Position numbers and translations under genes: made by a program. The notes under the pieces were generated by a model that was not told where the DNA came from, searched no databases, and saw only the letters and a program-made list of their open reading frames with translations. Shown piece by piece: positions 1-9,191 of a stretch of 64,000 nt of DNA; within the stretch, counting starts at the first letter, position 1, and every line of letters starts with the position of its first letter. Location: assembly GCA_945878995.1 (NCBI GenBank), contig CAMCUN010000001.1, positions 1-64,000 on the forward strand, in the 5' to 3' direction. Origin of the DNA: Polaromonas sp. YR568 (GTDB lineage: Bacteria; Pseudomonadota; Gammaproteobacteria; Burkholderiales; Burkholderiaceae_C).

Positions 1-255
1 AAGGCGGCCTGGATGCAGGATCAGAAGATGGACTGCTCCGTGCAAGCGGCCTCGGCCAAATACTATGCATCCGAAGCCGCCTTCAGGGCCACCGACAGGG
101 GCATGCGGGTGCTGGCCGGCGCTGGCTTCACCATGGAGTACCACATGCAGCGGTATTACAGGGACATCAGGCAACTGATTTTTGCGCCTGTGACCAATGA
201 AATGAGCAAGAATTTCATCGCCCAGGCCGGCTGCGGCCTGCCCCGGTCTTACTGA
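1..255 (+). CDS. Acyl-CoA dehydrogenase, C-terminal end (5' partial)
   Basis: The reading frame is open from base 1 to the stop at 253-255, so only the last 84 residues are in the window. They match the C-terminal helical domain of acyl-CoA dehydrogenases: a segment ending in KYYASEAAF, an RVLAGAGFTMEYHMQRYYRD stretch and the closing NEMSKNFIAQ. The flavoenzyme family oxidises acyl-CoA thioesters to 2-enoyl-CoA. It ends 24 nt before the acyl-CoA ligase, so it is probably the preceding gene of the same operon. The substrate cannot be told from this fragment. Confidence 0.85.
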   Translation, partial: KAAWMQDQKMDCSVQAASAKYYASEAAFRATDRGMRVLAGAGFTMEYHMQRYYRDIRQLIFAPVTNEMSKNFIAQAGCGLPRSY

Positions 256-279
256 GATTGCCGCCAACAAGGATCAGAC

Positions 280-1860
280 ATGGCCGTAAATGCATGCGGA
301 CACCGACTCTTTGCCGACTTGCTTGCCGAGAAGGTGGTGGCCCATCCTGACAAGGATTTTGTGATCCATGAGGATGGCCAGGGTTGCATTTCCACGCTGA
401 GTTATGCCCAGTTCGCCGGGCAGGTAGATCGGCTGTGCAACAGCATGCTGGCATCGGGCGTGCTGCCGGGGCAGACCATCGCCCTGATGATGGGAAACTG
501 CCCCGCCTTTCTGGTGGCCTGGATGGCTATCAACCAGGCGGGCGCAGTGATGGTTCCGGTCAATGTGTTTTACGTCGCCGACGAGCTGAAGTACCTGCTC
601 AGCAACGCCGAATGCGTGGGCTTCATCGCTGAGGAGAAATTCACAGACCTCTTCGAGCAGGTGGCTCCCACCTGCCCACAGGTCCGAATCCGCATCTGCA
701 CTCAGACCGCTGACCCTCCCCTGGGCTTTGAACTGCTGGACCAGGTGCTGGCCCGTGCCGAGACGGCGCACCGTGTGGTGCGGGTGCCCCCGCAGGCCCC
801 CGCACAGATTATCTTTACTTCCGGTACCACCTCGCGGCCCAAGGGCGCGGTCATCAGCCACCAGGCCTCGCTCATGCAGGGGTTGGCGGTGAGCCAGTCT
901 CTGGGCATGAGCCCGGAGGAAAGAAGCGCGGTCGTGCTGCCCTTGTTTCACGTCAACGGCCAGTATGTGAGTGTGATCCCCACCCTCACCGTAGGCGGCA
1001 CTGTGGTGCTGTTGGAAACCTACAGCGCCAGCCGCTACTGGGAGCAGGTACGCCGGCACGACTGCACCTTCATCAGCATCGTGCCCATGCAACTGCGCAC
1101 CCTGCTGGCCCAGCCCGAACACCCGGACGACGCCTGCCACCGCATCCGCGTTTCGTTCTATGCCTTGCCCACCACCGATGAAGAATGGGACCGTTTCGAA
1201 AAGCGCTTTGGCGTCAAGCTGGTGGAGGGCTACGGCCTGTCGGAAACTCTGGGCATCTGTACCGTAAACCCGCTTTACGGCAAGCTCAAGCGACATTGCA
1301 TAGGCCTGCCCTTGCTCGGGCGGGAAGTGCGCGTGACCGACGATGCCGGCCAAGACCTGTCCTGCGGCCAAGTCGGTCGCATCCTGGTTCGCGGCGAGCC
1401 CATGTTTTCCGGCTATTTCCGCAACGACGAAGCCACCCGGGCCTGCATGCTTGAGGGGGAGTGGTTTGACACCGGCGACAACGGCTCGCTGGACGAAGGC
1501 GGCTACCTGCACTTCTTCGACCGCTCCAAGGATGTGATCAAGCGTGCCGGCGAAAACATCGCCGCCACCGAGGTGGAGCGGGTGCTCAACGAGCACCCGG
1601 GTATTGCAGAATCGGCCGTCATCTCGGTCCCCGACCCACTGCGCGACGAGGCCGTGAAAGCCTTTGTGGTGCTGCGCCCTGGCGTGCATCTCGATGCCGC
1701 AGAGGTTCAAGCCTGGTGCGCGCAGCATCTTGCCAAGTTCAAGGTGCCGTCCTTCGTCGAATTCATTGGCGAGTTGCCCAAGACCAGCATAGGCAAGATC
1801 GTCAAGTACATACTCAAGCGGGACCACTGCCATGAAAAAAACCTCCCCCGAAACCACTGA
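280..1860 (+). CDS. AMP-forming acyl-CoA synthetase (CaiC/fatty-acyl ligase type)
   Basis: The 526-residue protein activates a carboxylic acid to its CoA thioester through an acyl-adenylate. It has the P-loop SGTTSRPKG at residues 181-189, the YGLSET adenylate-binding motif near 320, the FDTGD and RSKDVIKRAGENI hinge region, and the C-terminal PKTSIGKIVKY with the catalytic lysine. An AAGGA sequence precedes the ATG by a normal distance. The last 29 bases overlap the E1-alpha gene, so translation is probably coupled. The closest family resemblance is to carnitine/crotonobetaine-CoA and medium-chain ligases. The true substrate is unknown; the context suggests it starts the pathway encoded by this operon. 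Confidence 0.9.
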   Translation: MAVNACGHRLFADLLAEKVVAHPDKDFVIHEDGQGCISTLSYAQFAGQVDRLCNSMLASGVLPGQTIALMMGNCPAFLVAWMAINQAGAVMVPVNVFYVADELKYLLSNAECVGFIAEEKFTDLFEQVAPTCPQVRIRICTQTADPPLGFELLDQVLARAETAHRVVRVPPQAPAQIIFTSGTTSRPKGAVISHQASLMQGLAVSQSLGMSPEERSAVVLPLFHVNGQYVSVIPTLTVGGTVVLLETYSASRYWEQVRRHDCTFISIVPMQLRTLLAQPEHPDDACHRIRVSFYALPTTDEEWDRFEKRFGVKLVEGYGLSETLGICTVNPLYGKLKRHCIGLPLLGREVRVTDDAGQDLSCGQVGRILVRGEPMFSGYFRNDEATRACMLEGEWFDTGDNGSLDEGGYLHFFDRSKDVIKRAGENIAATEVERVLNEHPGIAESAVISVPDPLRDEAVKAFVVLRPGVHLDAAEVQAWCAQHLAKFKVPSFVEFIGELPKTSIGKIVKYILKRDHCHEKNLPRNH

Positions 1861-2845
1861 AAAAGAGACAGTAGCCAGTCGCGGCGGACTCAGCTCGCAA
1901 GAGGCGCACTCGCTTTACGCAACCTTGGTGGAGATTCGGGAATGCGAGGCCCAGCTCAATGCGGTATTCGCCAAGAACCTCTTTCCTGGCTACATCCACT
2001 CCTATATGGGGCAGGAGGCTTGTGCCACCGGGGTGTGCGCGGCCTTGCGCAGCGATGACTGGATCATCACCACGCACCGCGGGCGCGGCCACTATCTGGC
2101 CAAGGGGATGGCGCTGGAGCCCATGATGTGCGAGATGTTCGGGCGCGCCAACGGCATCGCAGGCGGACGGGGCGGCGAGATGCACGCGGCCGATCCCTCG
2201 GTCGGAATCCTGGGCGGCAACGGCATCGTGGGCGGGGGTATTCCGTATGCCACCGGAGCCGCCTATTCGGCCTTGCTGGAGGGCAGCGACCGGGTGTGCG
2301 CCGTGTTTTTTGGTGAGGGCGCGAGTAACCAGGGCTCGTTTCACGAAGCGCTTAACCTGGCAGCGGCTTGGAACCTGCCCCTGCTCTTCGTCTGTGAGAA
2401 CAACCTCTACGCCGAGATGACGCCGTTCATTCAAACCTCCCGTCTGCCTGACATCGCCCTGCGGGCCCAGGGATATGGGATTCACGGTGAAGCCGTGGAT
2501 GGCACCGACGTGGTGGCCGTGCGGGATGCGGCCCGAGCTGCCGTGCAGCGGGCCCGCACCGGGCTGGGTCCGACCCTGCTGGAGCTCAAGACCTACCGCT
2601 ACGGTGGACATTTCCAGGGCGACCCCTGTAATTACCGCACGCGCGAGGAGGAGGCTCAATGGAAGGAACGTGACTGCGTCGCGAACTTCCGAGCCCGGAT
2701 TCTTGTCGAAAACCTGCTTCCTCTGAGCGAACTCCAGGCCGTGGAGGCGAGCGCCGCCTCTCGGGTGGCTTGCGCCATCGAGTTGGCCCTGGCAAGTCCA
2801 GACCCCGAGCCCAGCGAGGCCCTGCGCCACGTCTACGCCCCCTAA
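1832..2845 (+). CDS. 2-oxoacid (acetoin/pyruvate-type) dehydrogenase E1 component, alpha subunit
   Basis: This 337-residue thiamine-diphosphate enzyme subunit decarboxylates a 2-oxoacid (or cleaves acetoin) and passes the acyl group to E2. The TPP-binding segment runs from GEGASNQGSF (161-170) to CENN (188-191), and the HRGRGHYLAKG stretch near 82-92 is typical of AcoA/PdhA proteins. The length is right for the short heterotetrameric E1-alpha class. The ATG lies inside the end of the ligase gene, and the E1-beta gene follows 12 nt after the stop. Acetoin, pyruvate and branched-chain 2-oxoacids are all possible substrates; sequence alone does not decide. Confidence 0.88.
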   Translation: MKKTSPETTEKETVASRGGLSSQEAHSLYATLVEIRECEAQLNAVFAKNLFPGYIHSYMGQEACATGVCAALRSDDWIITTHRGRGHYLAKGMALEPMMCEMFGRANGIAGGRGGEMHAADPSVGILGGNGIVGGGIPYATGAAYSALLEGSDRVCAVFFGEGASNQGSFHEALNLAAAWNLPLLFVCENNLYAEMTPFIQTSRLPDIALRAQGYGIHGEAVDGTDVVAVRDAARAAVQRARTGLGPTLLELKTYRYGGHFQGDPCNYRTREEEAQWKERDCVANFRARILVENLLPLSELQAVEASAASRVACAIELALASPDPEPSEALRHVYAP

Positions 2846-2857
2846 GGACCCCGCCCC

Positions 2858-3835
2858 ATGACGAGTAAAACATATTGCTGGGCCATCATCGACGCCATGC
2901 GCGAGGAGATGGAGCGCGATACCAATGTCTTTTTGATCGGCGAGGACGTGGCCGCCGCGGGCGGTGCCTTTGGCGCCTCGCGCGGCCTGCACAAGGCATT
3001 CGGGCCGCTGCGGGTTCGTGACACGCCCATCAGCGAGGAGGTGATCGTGGGCTTGGGCGTTGGCGCAGCGATGACAGGCAAACGTCCTATTGTCGAGATC
3101 ATGTTCATGGACTTCTTCGGCCTTTGCCTTGACCAGATCGTCAACCAGGCGGCAAAGATGCACTACCTCTACCAGGGCATGTTCAAGATGCCACTGGTCA
3201 TCCGCACCAGTGTCGCCACAGAGATGGGCATAGGTCCGCACCATTCGCAAAGCCTGGAGGCCTGGGTCGGGCATGTGCCCGGACTTAAGGTGGTGATGCC
3301 CAGCACGCCTCGCGATGCCAAGGGCCTGCTCAAGTCGGCGATCCGCGATGACAACCCCGTCATCTTCATCGAGCATCTGGCCTTGCACAAGCTCAAGGAA
3401 GAGATTGATGACGACGAGGACCTGCTCATTCCCCTGGGCAAGGCCGACATCAAGCGGCCTGGCCGCGACCTGACGGTGGTGGCCACCGGCCTCATGGTGG
3501 GCAAGGCGCTGCAGGCTGCTCAGACCCTGGCGGGCGAGGGCATAGAAATGGAGGTGATCGACCCCCGCACAATCAGTCCCCTGGACATGGACACGCTGGT
3601 GGCTTCAGTCATAAGAACCAACCGTGCGATGGTGGTGAGTTCGGCGCACAAACCCTTTGGTTTTTCCTCAGAAGTGGCGGCCGAACTGCAGGAACGTGCC
3701 TTTTTCCACCTGGACTGCCCGGTTCGCCGGTTGACTCCGCCCTTCACGCCCCAGCCCTTCGGCAAGGGCTTCGAGAAGTTCCTGCACCCGGACGTGGACA
3801 GCATCATCAAGGCGGCCAGGGAGATGCTGCGATGA
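2858..3835 (+). CDS. 2-oxoacid dehydrogenase E1 component, beta subunit
   Basis: At 325 residues this is the partner of the preceding E1-alpha gene. It shows the transketolase pyrimidine-binding domain (IGEDVAAAGGAFGASRGL, then DTPISEEVIVGLGVGAAMTG) and the C-terminal transketolase domain with PRTISPLD and a final KGFEKFLHPD. With E1-alpha it forms the alpha2beta2 decarboxylase of a 2-oxoacid dehydrogenase complex in the cytoplasm. Its stop overlaps the E2 start by 4 nt (ATGA), supporting co-translation and fixed stoichiometry. Confidence 0.9.
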   Translation: MTSKTYCWAIIDAMREEMERDTNVFLIGEDVAAAGGAFGASRGLHKAFGPLRVRDTPISEEVIVGLGVGAAMTGKRPIVEIMFMDFFGLCLDQIVNQAAKMHYLYQGMFKMPLVIRTSVATEMGIGPHHSQSLEAWVGHVPGLKVVMPSTPRDAKGLLKSAIRDDNPVIFIEHLALHKLKEEIDDDEDLLIPLGKADIKRPGRDLTVVATGLMVGKALQAAQTLAGEGIEMEVIDPRTISPLDMDTLVASVIRTNRAMVVSSAHKPFGFSSEVAAELQERAFFHLDCPVRRLTPPFTPQPFGKGFEKFLHPDVDSIIKAAREMLR

Positions 3836-5058
3836 GCCATGCAGTGACCATACCCAAGCTGGGCCTGACCATGGAGGAGGCCACTCTCGTGGAGTGGCAT
3901 GTCCAAGATGGCGAGAGGGTCGAAAAGGGCCAGACCTTGCTCACCATAGAAACAGAAAAAATCATGTTCGACGTGGAGGCCGAAGCCAGCGGCTGGCTGC
4001 AGCGCGTGGCCGCGGTCGACAGCCTTCTCAAGGTGGGTGACCTGGCTGCTCACCTTCATGAGGCACCCGGACATCATGCGCCCAGCGCGTCCCTTGACCA
4101 GGCACCGCCATCTGCGCCCGCTCAGGCACCAATGCCTGGCGCTGCAGCACCCGCTGACACTCGGTTGCACGCCGCGTCCCTGACCACCACCACCGCAGGT
4201 GAACGCCTGCTGGCCTCTCCAGTGGCCCGGCGTCTGGCCCATGAGCGTGGCATCGCTTTGCATCAGCTCAAGGGATCAGGCCCCGGAGGTGTCATTCTCA
4301 AGCGCGATATACCGACCGCTAGTGTGAAGCCCCCTGCCGAAGGGTTATCAGTGGCTGCTGTGGCAACGCAGCGGCGGCCTCTGACACCCATGCGCAGAGC
4401 CATCAGCCAGCGCATGATGCACAGTCTGAGCAGCACGGCCCAGATGACCGGCTTTGGGCGCATCGATATGGCCGCAGTCACCGCTTGGCGGGCCACGCTG
4501 CTGGCCCATGAGAGCGGGCTGGGCGTGCGCATCACCTTCACCGATCTGGTGCTCAAGGTCTGCGCCTGCGCACTGCTCGACATTCCTGAGATCAATGCCT
4601 ACATCGAAGGCGATGAAGTGGTCCAGCTGGGGGAGGTCAATATTGGTCTGGCCGTGTCGGTGGATGGCGGCCTGTTGGTTCCCGTTCTCAAGCAAGTGGA
4701 CCGGCTGTCGCTGGTGGACATCTGCCAGGCCAGGAAAGCCCTGGTCGACAAGGCCAGGGCATCGCGCCTGACGCGCGAAGACTTAGAAGGCGGCAGCTTC
4801 ACCCTCAGCAACTTCGGAAGCTACGGCGGAGATTTCGAGACGCCCATTCTGAATAGCCCCCAGTCGGCACTGCTGGGCATAGGCCGCATCACCGACGAGC
4901 CAGTTGTGCGCGAGGGCCAGATCGTCATCCGGCCCATGATGATGATGAGCCTGACCTTTGACCACAGGCTGATCGACGGGGCCTTGGCCGGACGCTTCCG
5001 GGCGCGGGTACGCGACCTTCTTGAGCAACCTGCTCTCATGGCGGCAACACTGCGCTGA
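3832..5058 (+). CDS. Dihydrolipoamide acyltransferase (E2) of a 2-oxoacid dehydrogenase complex
   Basis: The 408-residue E2 core protein carries an N-terminal lipoyl domain with the lipoylated lysine in ETEKIMFDVEA (K43). A proline/alanine-rich linker follows (about 80-110), then a peripheral-subunit-binding domain (LLASPVARRLAHERG through GSGPGGVILKRDI, about 125-165). The C-terminal catalytic domain contains the HRLIDG motif (His about 378, Asp about 382). It transfers the acyl group from E1 to CoA. It has one lipoyl domain, as in the acetoin and branched-chain classes. Two hotdog genes separate it from E3. Confidence 0.92.
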   Translation: MSHAVTIPKLGLTMEEATLVEWHVQDGERVEKGQTLLTIETEKIMFDVEAEASGWLQRVAAVDSLLKVGDLAAHLHEAPGHHAPSASLDQAPPSAPAQAPMPGAAAPADTRLHAASLTTTTAGERLLASPVARRLAHERGIALHQLKGSGPGGVILKRDIPTASVKPPAEGLSVAAVATQRRPLTPMRRAISQRMMHSLSSTAQMTGFGRIDMAAVTAWRATLLAHESGLGVRITFTDLVLKVCACALLDIPEINAYIEGDEVVQLGEVNIGLAVSVDGGLLVPVLKQVDRLSLVDICQARKALVDKARASRLTREDLEGGSFTLSNFGSYGGDFETPILNSPQSALLGIGRITDEPVVREGQIVIRPMMMMSLTFDHRLIDGALAGRFRARVRDLLEQPALMAATLR

Positions 5059-5066
5059 GGCCCACG

Positions 5067-5471
5067 ATGAACCCCGACTTCCTTTATGACACCGCCCGCC
5101 TGGGCGAAGTGCTGTGCAGCGACAGCTGCGAGGTCAGCCAGGACGAGCTCACCTGCTTTCGCACGCTGCTGGGCTACCCCAGTGATGGCGAGGCGGACCT
5201 TGCGCCCTCCAGCATGGGCCTGACCTACGGACTGCGGCTGGGCTGGAAGCACCAGGTGTTCCCGCCAGGGGTCGTGCGCATGGGCGATGATGACCTGTTC
5301 GGTGTGCCGGCCCGTGCCGGCGACACGCTGACCACGAGCTTTCGAATCGTCGAGAAATTCGAGAAGAAGTCCAGGCGCTTTCTGCGCTACGAAATGCGTA
5401 CTGACAATCAGCGCAACGAGATGGTCTGCACCATTTCCTTTTTGGCCATGGTGCCCCAGGAGAGCACGTGA
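5067..5471 (+). CDS. Hotdog-fold dehydratase, MaoC/FAS1-like subunit A
   Basis: The 134-residue protein looks like the N-terminal, non-catalytic half of a two-part MaoC-type (R)-hydratase/dehydratase (FAS1-like dehydratase domain). It has a central helix region with GLTYGLRLGWKHQ and a beta strand region FRIVEKFEKKSRRFLRYEM, but no obvious D-x-N-P-x-H catalytic set. The next gene supplies that set and overlaps by 4 nt, so the two probably form one heteromeric enzyme that hydrates or dehydrates an acyl-CoA. Confidence 0.7.
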   Translation: MNPDFLYDTARLGEVLCSDSCEVSQDELTCFRTLLGYPSDGEADLAPSSMGLTYGLRLGWKHQVFPPGVVRMGDDDLFGVPARAGDTLTTSFRIVEKFEKKSRRFLRYEMRTDNQRNEMVCTISFLAMVPQEST

Positions 5472-5881
5472 CGCAGCCCCACCTTCCCCTGGCCGGCGAC
5501 AGGCTGCCGCCCAGCGAGATCCACATCACCCAGGCTCTCATTGATACCTACGCGCAGCTGTCGGGAGACTTCAACCCGATTCACGTAAGCGCTCCGGCGG
5601 GCGAGGAGGCCGGCTTTGGCGGCACCATTGCCCACGGCTGCCTGCCGCTGGAGCCTGTCCTGCAGTCGCTGCAGCGCTGGAGCGGACGCCACAGCCTACC
5701 GCAGGGCACTCGCATCCAGTTGCGCTACCGCGCTCCTTCGCGGCCGGGTGACACCATCTGCTCTAGCATCAGCATCCGGGACGTTCAAGCTTCCAGTGTC
5801 ACGCTTATTTTCACCTGCAATAACCAGCACGGTCAGCCAGTGCTGGACGGCGAGTGCATCTGGCCAGGAGAGGCTCCATGA
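5468..5881 (+). CDS. MaoC-family (R)-enoyl-CoA hydratase, catalytic subunit B
   Basis: This 137-residue hotdog protein begins with GTG overlapping the previous stop (GTGA). The hydratase-2 motif is clear: GDFNPIH with Asp34 and His39, followed by FGGTIAHGCL. The family adds water reversibly to 2-enoyl-CoA. The upstream hotdog gene probably gives its partner subunit. The stop overlaps the E3 start codon (ATGA), placing the hydratase inside the dehydrogenase-complex operon. Confidence 0.82.
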   Translation: MTQPHLPLAGDRLPPSEIHITQALIDTYAQLSGDFNPIHVSAPAGEEAGFGGTIAHGCLPLEPVLQSLQRWSGRHSLPQGTRIQLRYRAPSRPGDTICSSISIRDVQASSVTLIFTCNNQHGQPVLDGECIWPGEAP

Positions 5882-7281
5882 GCGTATCTGCGGTCCATCA
5901 AACATCGTTGCTGGTGATTGGAGGCGGTGTGGGCGGCTACACCGCCGCGATCAGGGCTGCCCGCGAGGGCCTGCGTGTCACGTTGGTTGAGCGAGGCGAA
6001 CTTGGCGGCACTTGCCTGAACGAGGGCTGCATCCCCACCAAGAGCCTGCTGCACCAGGCCCATGCATTCAAAGCCTTGCAGAGCGCGCATGCCTTTGGCA
6101 TCAATGCGGACAGTGTGCGGCTGGACTACCAAATGGTGGACGTGGAAAAGCGGCGCGTGGTCAGCCAACTGGTGGGAGGCGTTCGTACCTTGATCAAGCG
6201 CAATGGCATTGAATGGATCCAAGGCAACGCTGAATTCATCGATGCCCGCACCGTGGGCGTGCGCGAGACCGGCGCACGGCTGAGCGCTGATCACATCGTC
6301 ATCGCCACCGGCTCCCGACCAGTGCTGCCGCCTATCCCGGGCATGGATCTGCCAGGCGTCATGGACAGTGCCGGTGCACTGGCGCTGACCCAGCTGCCTG
6401 CCTCCGTCCTGATCCTGGGTGGTGGAGTGATCGGCGTGGAGTTCGCGCAGATCTTCAGCCGATTTGGGGTGACCGTAACCCTGGTCGAACAGCAGGAGCG
6501 CATGCTGGTCCAGGAAGACCCTGAGCTCGTCGAGGTGCTACAGCGCCAACTCGCTGCCGATACAGTGCAATGCCATTTCAATGTATCGATTGTCCGCGTG
6601 GAACAAATGGGAACTCAGTTGGTGGCCACCCTGGCTGATGGACGGCGCCTGGCTGCCGAGCAAGTGCTGGTGGCCACGGGCCGGCGCCCCTGCACTGAGG
6701 GCCTGGGTCTGGACCGTATAGGGCTCGAACTTGACGCTGGCGCTATCGTCACCAACGAGCACGGTCAGACCAGCATCGCGCACATTTATGCCGTCGGCGA
6801 TGTGCAAGGTGGGCAACTGCTGGCCCACAAGGCAACCGCTCAGGCTGAGGCCGCGGTGGCCCACCTGCGGGGCCACGGGCGTGGTACAGCTGGCCTGGCC
6901 ATAGCAAACGCGGTCTACACCTCGCCAGAGATCGCCTCCGTTGGCCTGAGCGAGGCGCAGGCACGCCAGCGTCATCCCACAGTCAAGGTGGGTCGCTTTC
7001 CCTTCAATGCCAATGGTCGGGCACTTGCCATGATGTCCGGCCAGGGTTTCGTCAAGGTAATAGCCGACGCGGACACCGACCAAATTCTGGGCATCTCGAT
7101 GGTTGGCCCGGAAGTCACCCAACTGCTGGGTGAAGCCACGCTGGCAGTACAGATGGAGCTCACCTTGTCGGCCCTGATGGAAACCGTGCATGCCCATCCC
7201 ACCCTGTCGGAGGCGCTGATGGAAGCCAGCCATGACGCCTTCAACGGTGGCGCCATCCACCTGCCCCCCCGCCCCACCTGA
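5878..7281 (+). CDS. Dihydrolipoyl dehydrogenase (E3)
   Basis: The 467-residue FAD disulfide oxidoreductase reoxidises the dihydrolipoyl groups of the E2 core with NAD. It has the FAD fold GGGVGGYTAAIRAA (15-28), the redox-active disulfide GGTCLNEGCIPTK (C46 and C51), an NAD fold starting ILGGGVIGVEFAQIF, the ATGRRPCTEGLGL segment and the C-terminal HPTLSE with the active-site His about 440. The ATG at 5878 was preferred over an earlier in-frame codon at 5854 because it gives the normal E3 N-terminus and an ATGA overlap with the hydratase gene. Confidence 0.93.
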   Translation: MSVSAVHQTSLLVIGGGVGGYTAAIRAAREGLRVTLVERGELGGTCLNEGCIPTKSLLHQAHAFKALQSAHAFGINADSVRLDYQMVDVEKRRVVSQLVGGVRTLIKRNGIEWIQGNAEFIDARTVGVRETGARLSADHIVIATGSRPVLPPIPGMDLPGVMDSAGALALTQLPASVLILGGGVIGVEFAQIFSRFGVTVTLVEQQERMLVQEDPELVEVLQRQLAADTVQCHFNVSIVRVEQMGTQLVATLADGRRLAAEQVLVATGRRPCTEGLGLDRIGLELDAGAIVTNEHGQTSIAHIYAVGDVQGGQLLAHKATAQAEAAVAHLRGHGRGTAGLAIANAVYTSPEIASVGLSEAQARQRHPTVKVGRFPFNANGRALAMMSGQGFVKVIADADTDQILGISMVGPEVTQLLGEATLAVQMELTLSALMETVHAHPTLSEALMEASHDAFNGGAIHLPPRPT

Positions 7282-7299
7282 GCCCTTTTACCCCACACC

Positions 7300-8109
7300 A
7301 TGACCCTACCTTCTTACACCACCATCGCACTGTCTGTTCAGGGCAGCGTAGCCCGCATCACCCTGAACCGTCCCGACAGGCTCAACGCACTGAACCCCCA
7401 AATGCTCACCGAGCTGCTGGACGCGCTGCCCCGGCTTGTCAGCCACAGTGACCTCAACGTGCTTTTCCTGCAGGGTCGGGGCCGATTGTTTTCGGCTGGG
7501 GTGGACCTGGACACGCCTTTCTTCATGGAACATGTGGACGACGACTCGGTCTATTCTGGTACTCGCCTGCTCAACGAGCAGCACCGTGTCATCCAGGCCT
7601 TGTTTGACCTGCCCATGCTGACCTTCGCGGCCCTCAATGGAGATGCCTGCGGGGGCGGCGGCTTGGGCCTGGCCATGGCCTGCGACATGCGCCTGTCGGT
7701 CAAGTCTGCCAGGTTCTGGATGGTGCCCGGCATGCTGGACGTGGTGCAGGACTTCGGGCTGAGCTGGATGGTTCAGCGCCAGGTCGGACCATCGCGTGCC
7801 CTGCAAATGGCCGCCCTGGGCCAGAAGATAGACGCGGCCACCGCTCTTCAGTGGGGCCTGGTCAATGAACTGGTGGACGATGTGGCGGCACTGGATGCGC
7901 GCGTGGAGGAACTGGGCGAGCAGCTCTCAGCCATGGGCAGCGACGCCCTGCGCATGCTCAAGCTGGTGCTGCGCAACGGCGAAACCAGTCCCCTGCGCGA
8001 GCAGCTCGGCCTGGAGGCTGTGGCCAATGGACTGGCTTTTCAGTCCAAGGAGTTCAAGCAAAAGAAAGCGGCCTACCTGGCCCGCCTGAACAAGGGAAAT
8101 AAAGCATGA
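7300..8109 (+). CDS. Enoyl-CoA hydratase/isomerase family protein
   Basis: The 269-residue crotonase-fold protein shows the oxyanion-hole segments FSAGVDLDTPFF (about 65-76) and NGDACGGGGLGLAMACD (about 110-126), then the usual amphipathic C-terminal helices. Crotonases hydrate, isomerise or cleave acyl-CoA substrates. The usual catalytic glutamates are not obvious, so it may be a less typical crotonase than a beta-oxidation hydratase. No strong Shine-Dalgarno sequence precedes the ATG; the gene lies 18 nt after E3 and overlaps the next gene by 4 nt. Confidence 0.82.
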   Translation: MTLPSYTTIALSVQGSVARITLNRPDRLNALNPQMLTELLDALPRLVSHSDLNVLFLQGRGRLFSAGVDLDTPFFMEHVDDDSVYSGTRLLNEQHRVIQALFDLPMLTFAALNGDACGGGGLGLAMACDMRLSVKSARFWMVPGMLDVVQDFGLSWMVQRQVGPSRALQMAALGQKIDAATALQWGLVNELVDDVAALDARVEELGEQLSAMGSDALRMLKLVLRNGETSPLREQLGLEAVANGLAFQSKEFKQKKAAYLARLNKGNKA

Positions 8110-9182
8110 GCATGTCGACAGACAGCACCGTGGCCTCCACCATGCGCGCCGTGCGTGTACATGCGGTCGAGGGCCATGGCCGGCTGCAACTGGACCTGGA
8201 TGTGCCGGTGCCCCGAGCCGGACCAGGCTCTGTCCTGCTCGCCGTCAAGGCCTGCGGACTCAACCACGTGGACCTGCTCACCCGCGATGGCCAGACCCCC
8301 GCGCCGGTGCCGCTGCCGCACATCTCTGGCACCGAGGTGGCAGGCGACATCGTGGATGTGGGCCCAGATGTACGTGGCTGGAAGTGTGGCGACCAGGTGG
8401 TGGTCGATCCCATCCTGTTTTGCGGGGAGTGCGCGTCCTGCCGGATCGGCGACACCAACATGTGCCGCAACAGCCGCGTCTTCGGTGTGCAGACCCCCGG
8501 CGGCTATGCACAGTATGTGGTGGCACCGGCCAGACAATTGCTGGCACTGCCCCGTGGCCTCACGCATCTGCAGGCCGCCTCCATGGCCGTGACCGGACCG
8601 ACGGCCTGGCACATGCTGCACAGTCGCGCTCGGCTGCGCATGGGTGAGGATGTGCTGGTGATCGCCGCCGGCTCGGGCATTGGGGTGCTGGGCGTGCAGA
8701 TTGCCAAGCTGGCCGGCGCCCGCGTTATCGCCACCGCCGGCAGCACGCAAAAAGTGGCCCAGGCACAGGCTCTGGGCGCCGACCTGGTGGTCAACCATTC
8801 CGAGCCTGACTGGGCCGACCAAGTCCGCGCCTTCACTGGTGGACGCGGCGTGGACGTGGTGTTCGAGCATGTGGGGGCCGCGACTTGGCAGGCCAGCCTC
8901 AAGGCCATGGCCCGCGGCGGCCGGCTGGTGACCTGCGGCGGCCATTCAGGCTTTCAGGTGGACATCAACCTGTGGCACCTCTTCGTCAAGCAACACAGCC
9001 TGATAGGCTCCTTCGCCGCCACCCGCCAGGACTTCATAGACGTGATGCGACTGGCCGAACAAGGGCGGCTGCAGCCGGTGATACAGCAAGTTCTGCCGCT
9101 GCATCGGATCGCAGAAGGCCAAGCCCTGATGCAGGCAAGAAAAGTCTTTGGAAAGCTGATGATCGACCCCACCTTAAACTGA
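8106..9182 (+). CDS. Zinc-type alcohol dehydrogenase / NADPH:quinone reductase-like oxidoreductase
   Basis: The 358-residue medium-chain dehydrogenase/reductase has the catalytic-zinc Cys in the CGLNHVDLL segment and a structural-zinc loop CGECASCRIGDTNMC. Its nucleotide-binding fold is AAGSGIGVLGVQIAKLAG. The family oxidises alcohols or reduces aldehydes/enones with NAD(P). It overlaps the crotonase gene by 4 nt. The region around HISGTEVAG differs from the canonical GHE motif, so enoyl or quinone reduction is also possible. A second ATG six bases downstream is an alternative start. Confidence 0.85.
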   Translation: MSMSTDSTVASTMRAVRVHAVEGHGRLQLDLDVPVPRAGPGSVLLAVKACGLNHVDLLTRDGQTPAPVPLPHISGTEVAGDIVDVGPDVRGWKCGDQVVVDPILFCGECASCRIGDTNMCRNSRVFGVQTPGGYAQYVVAPARQLLALPRGLTHLQAASMAVTGPTAWHMLHSRARLRMGEDVLVIAAGSGIGVLGVQIAKLAGARVIATAGSTQKVAQAQALGADLVVNHSEPDWADQVRAFTGGRGVDVVFEHVGAATWQASLKAMARGGRLVTCGGHSGFQVDINLWHLFVKQHSLIGSFAATRQDFIDVMRLAEQGRLQPVIQQVLPLHRIAEGQALMQARKVFGKLMIDPTLN

Positions 9183-9191
9183 GGAGCAACC

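Noticed and set aside
274-1857. A 527-codon open frame on the - strand
   Set aside because: It is the exact antisense of the acyl-CoA ligase gene with no family motifs. The same applies to the 524-codon antisense frame at 1814-3388.
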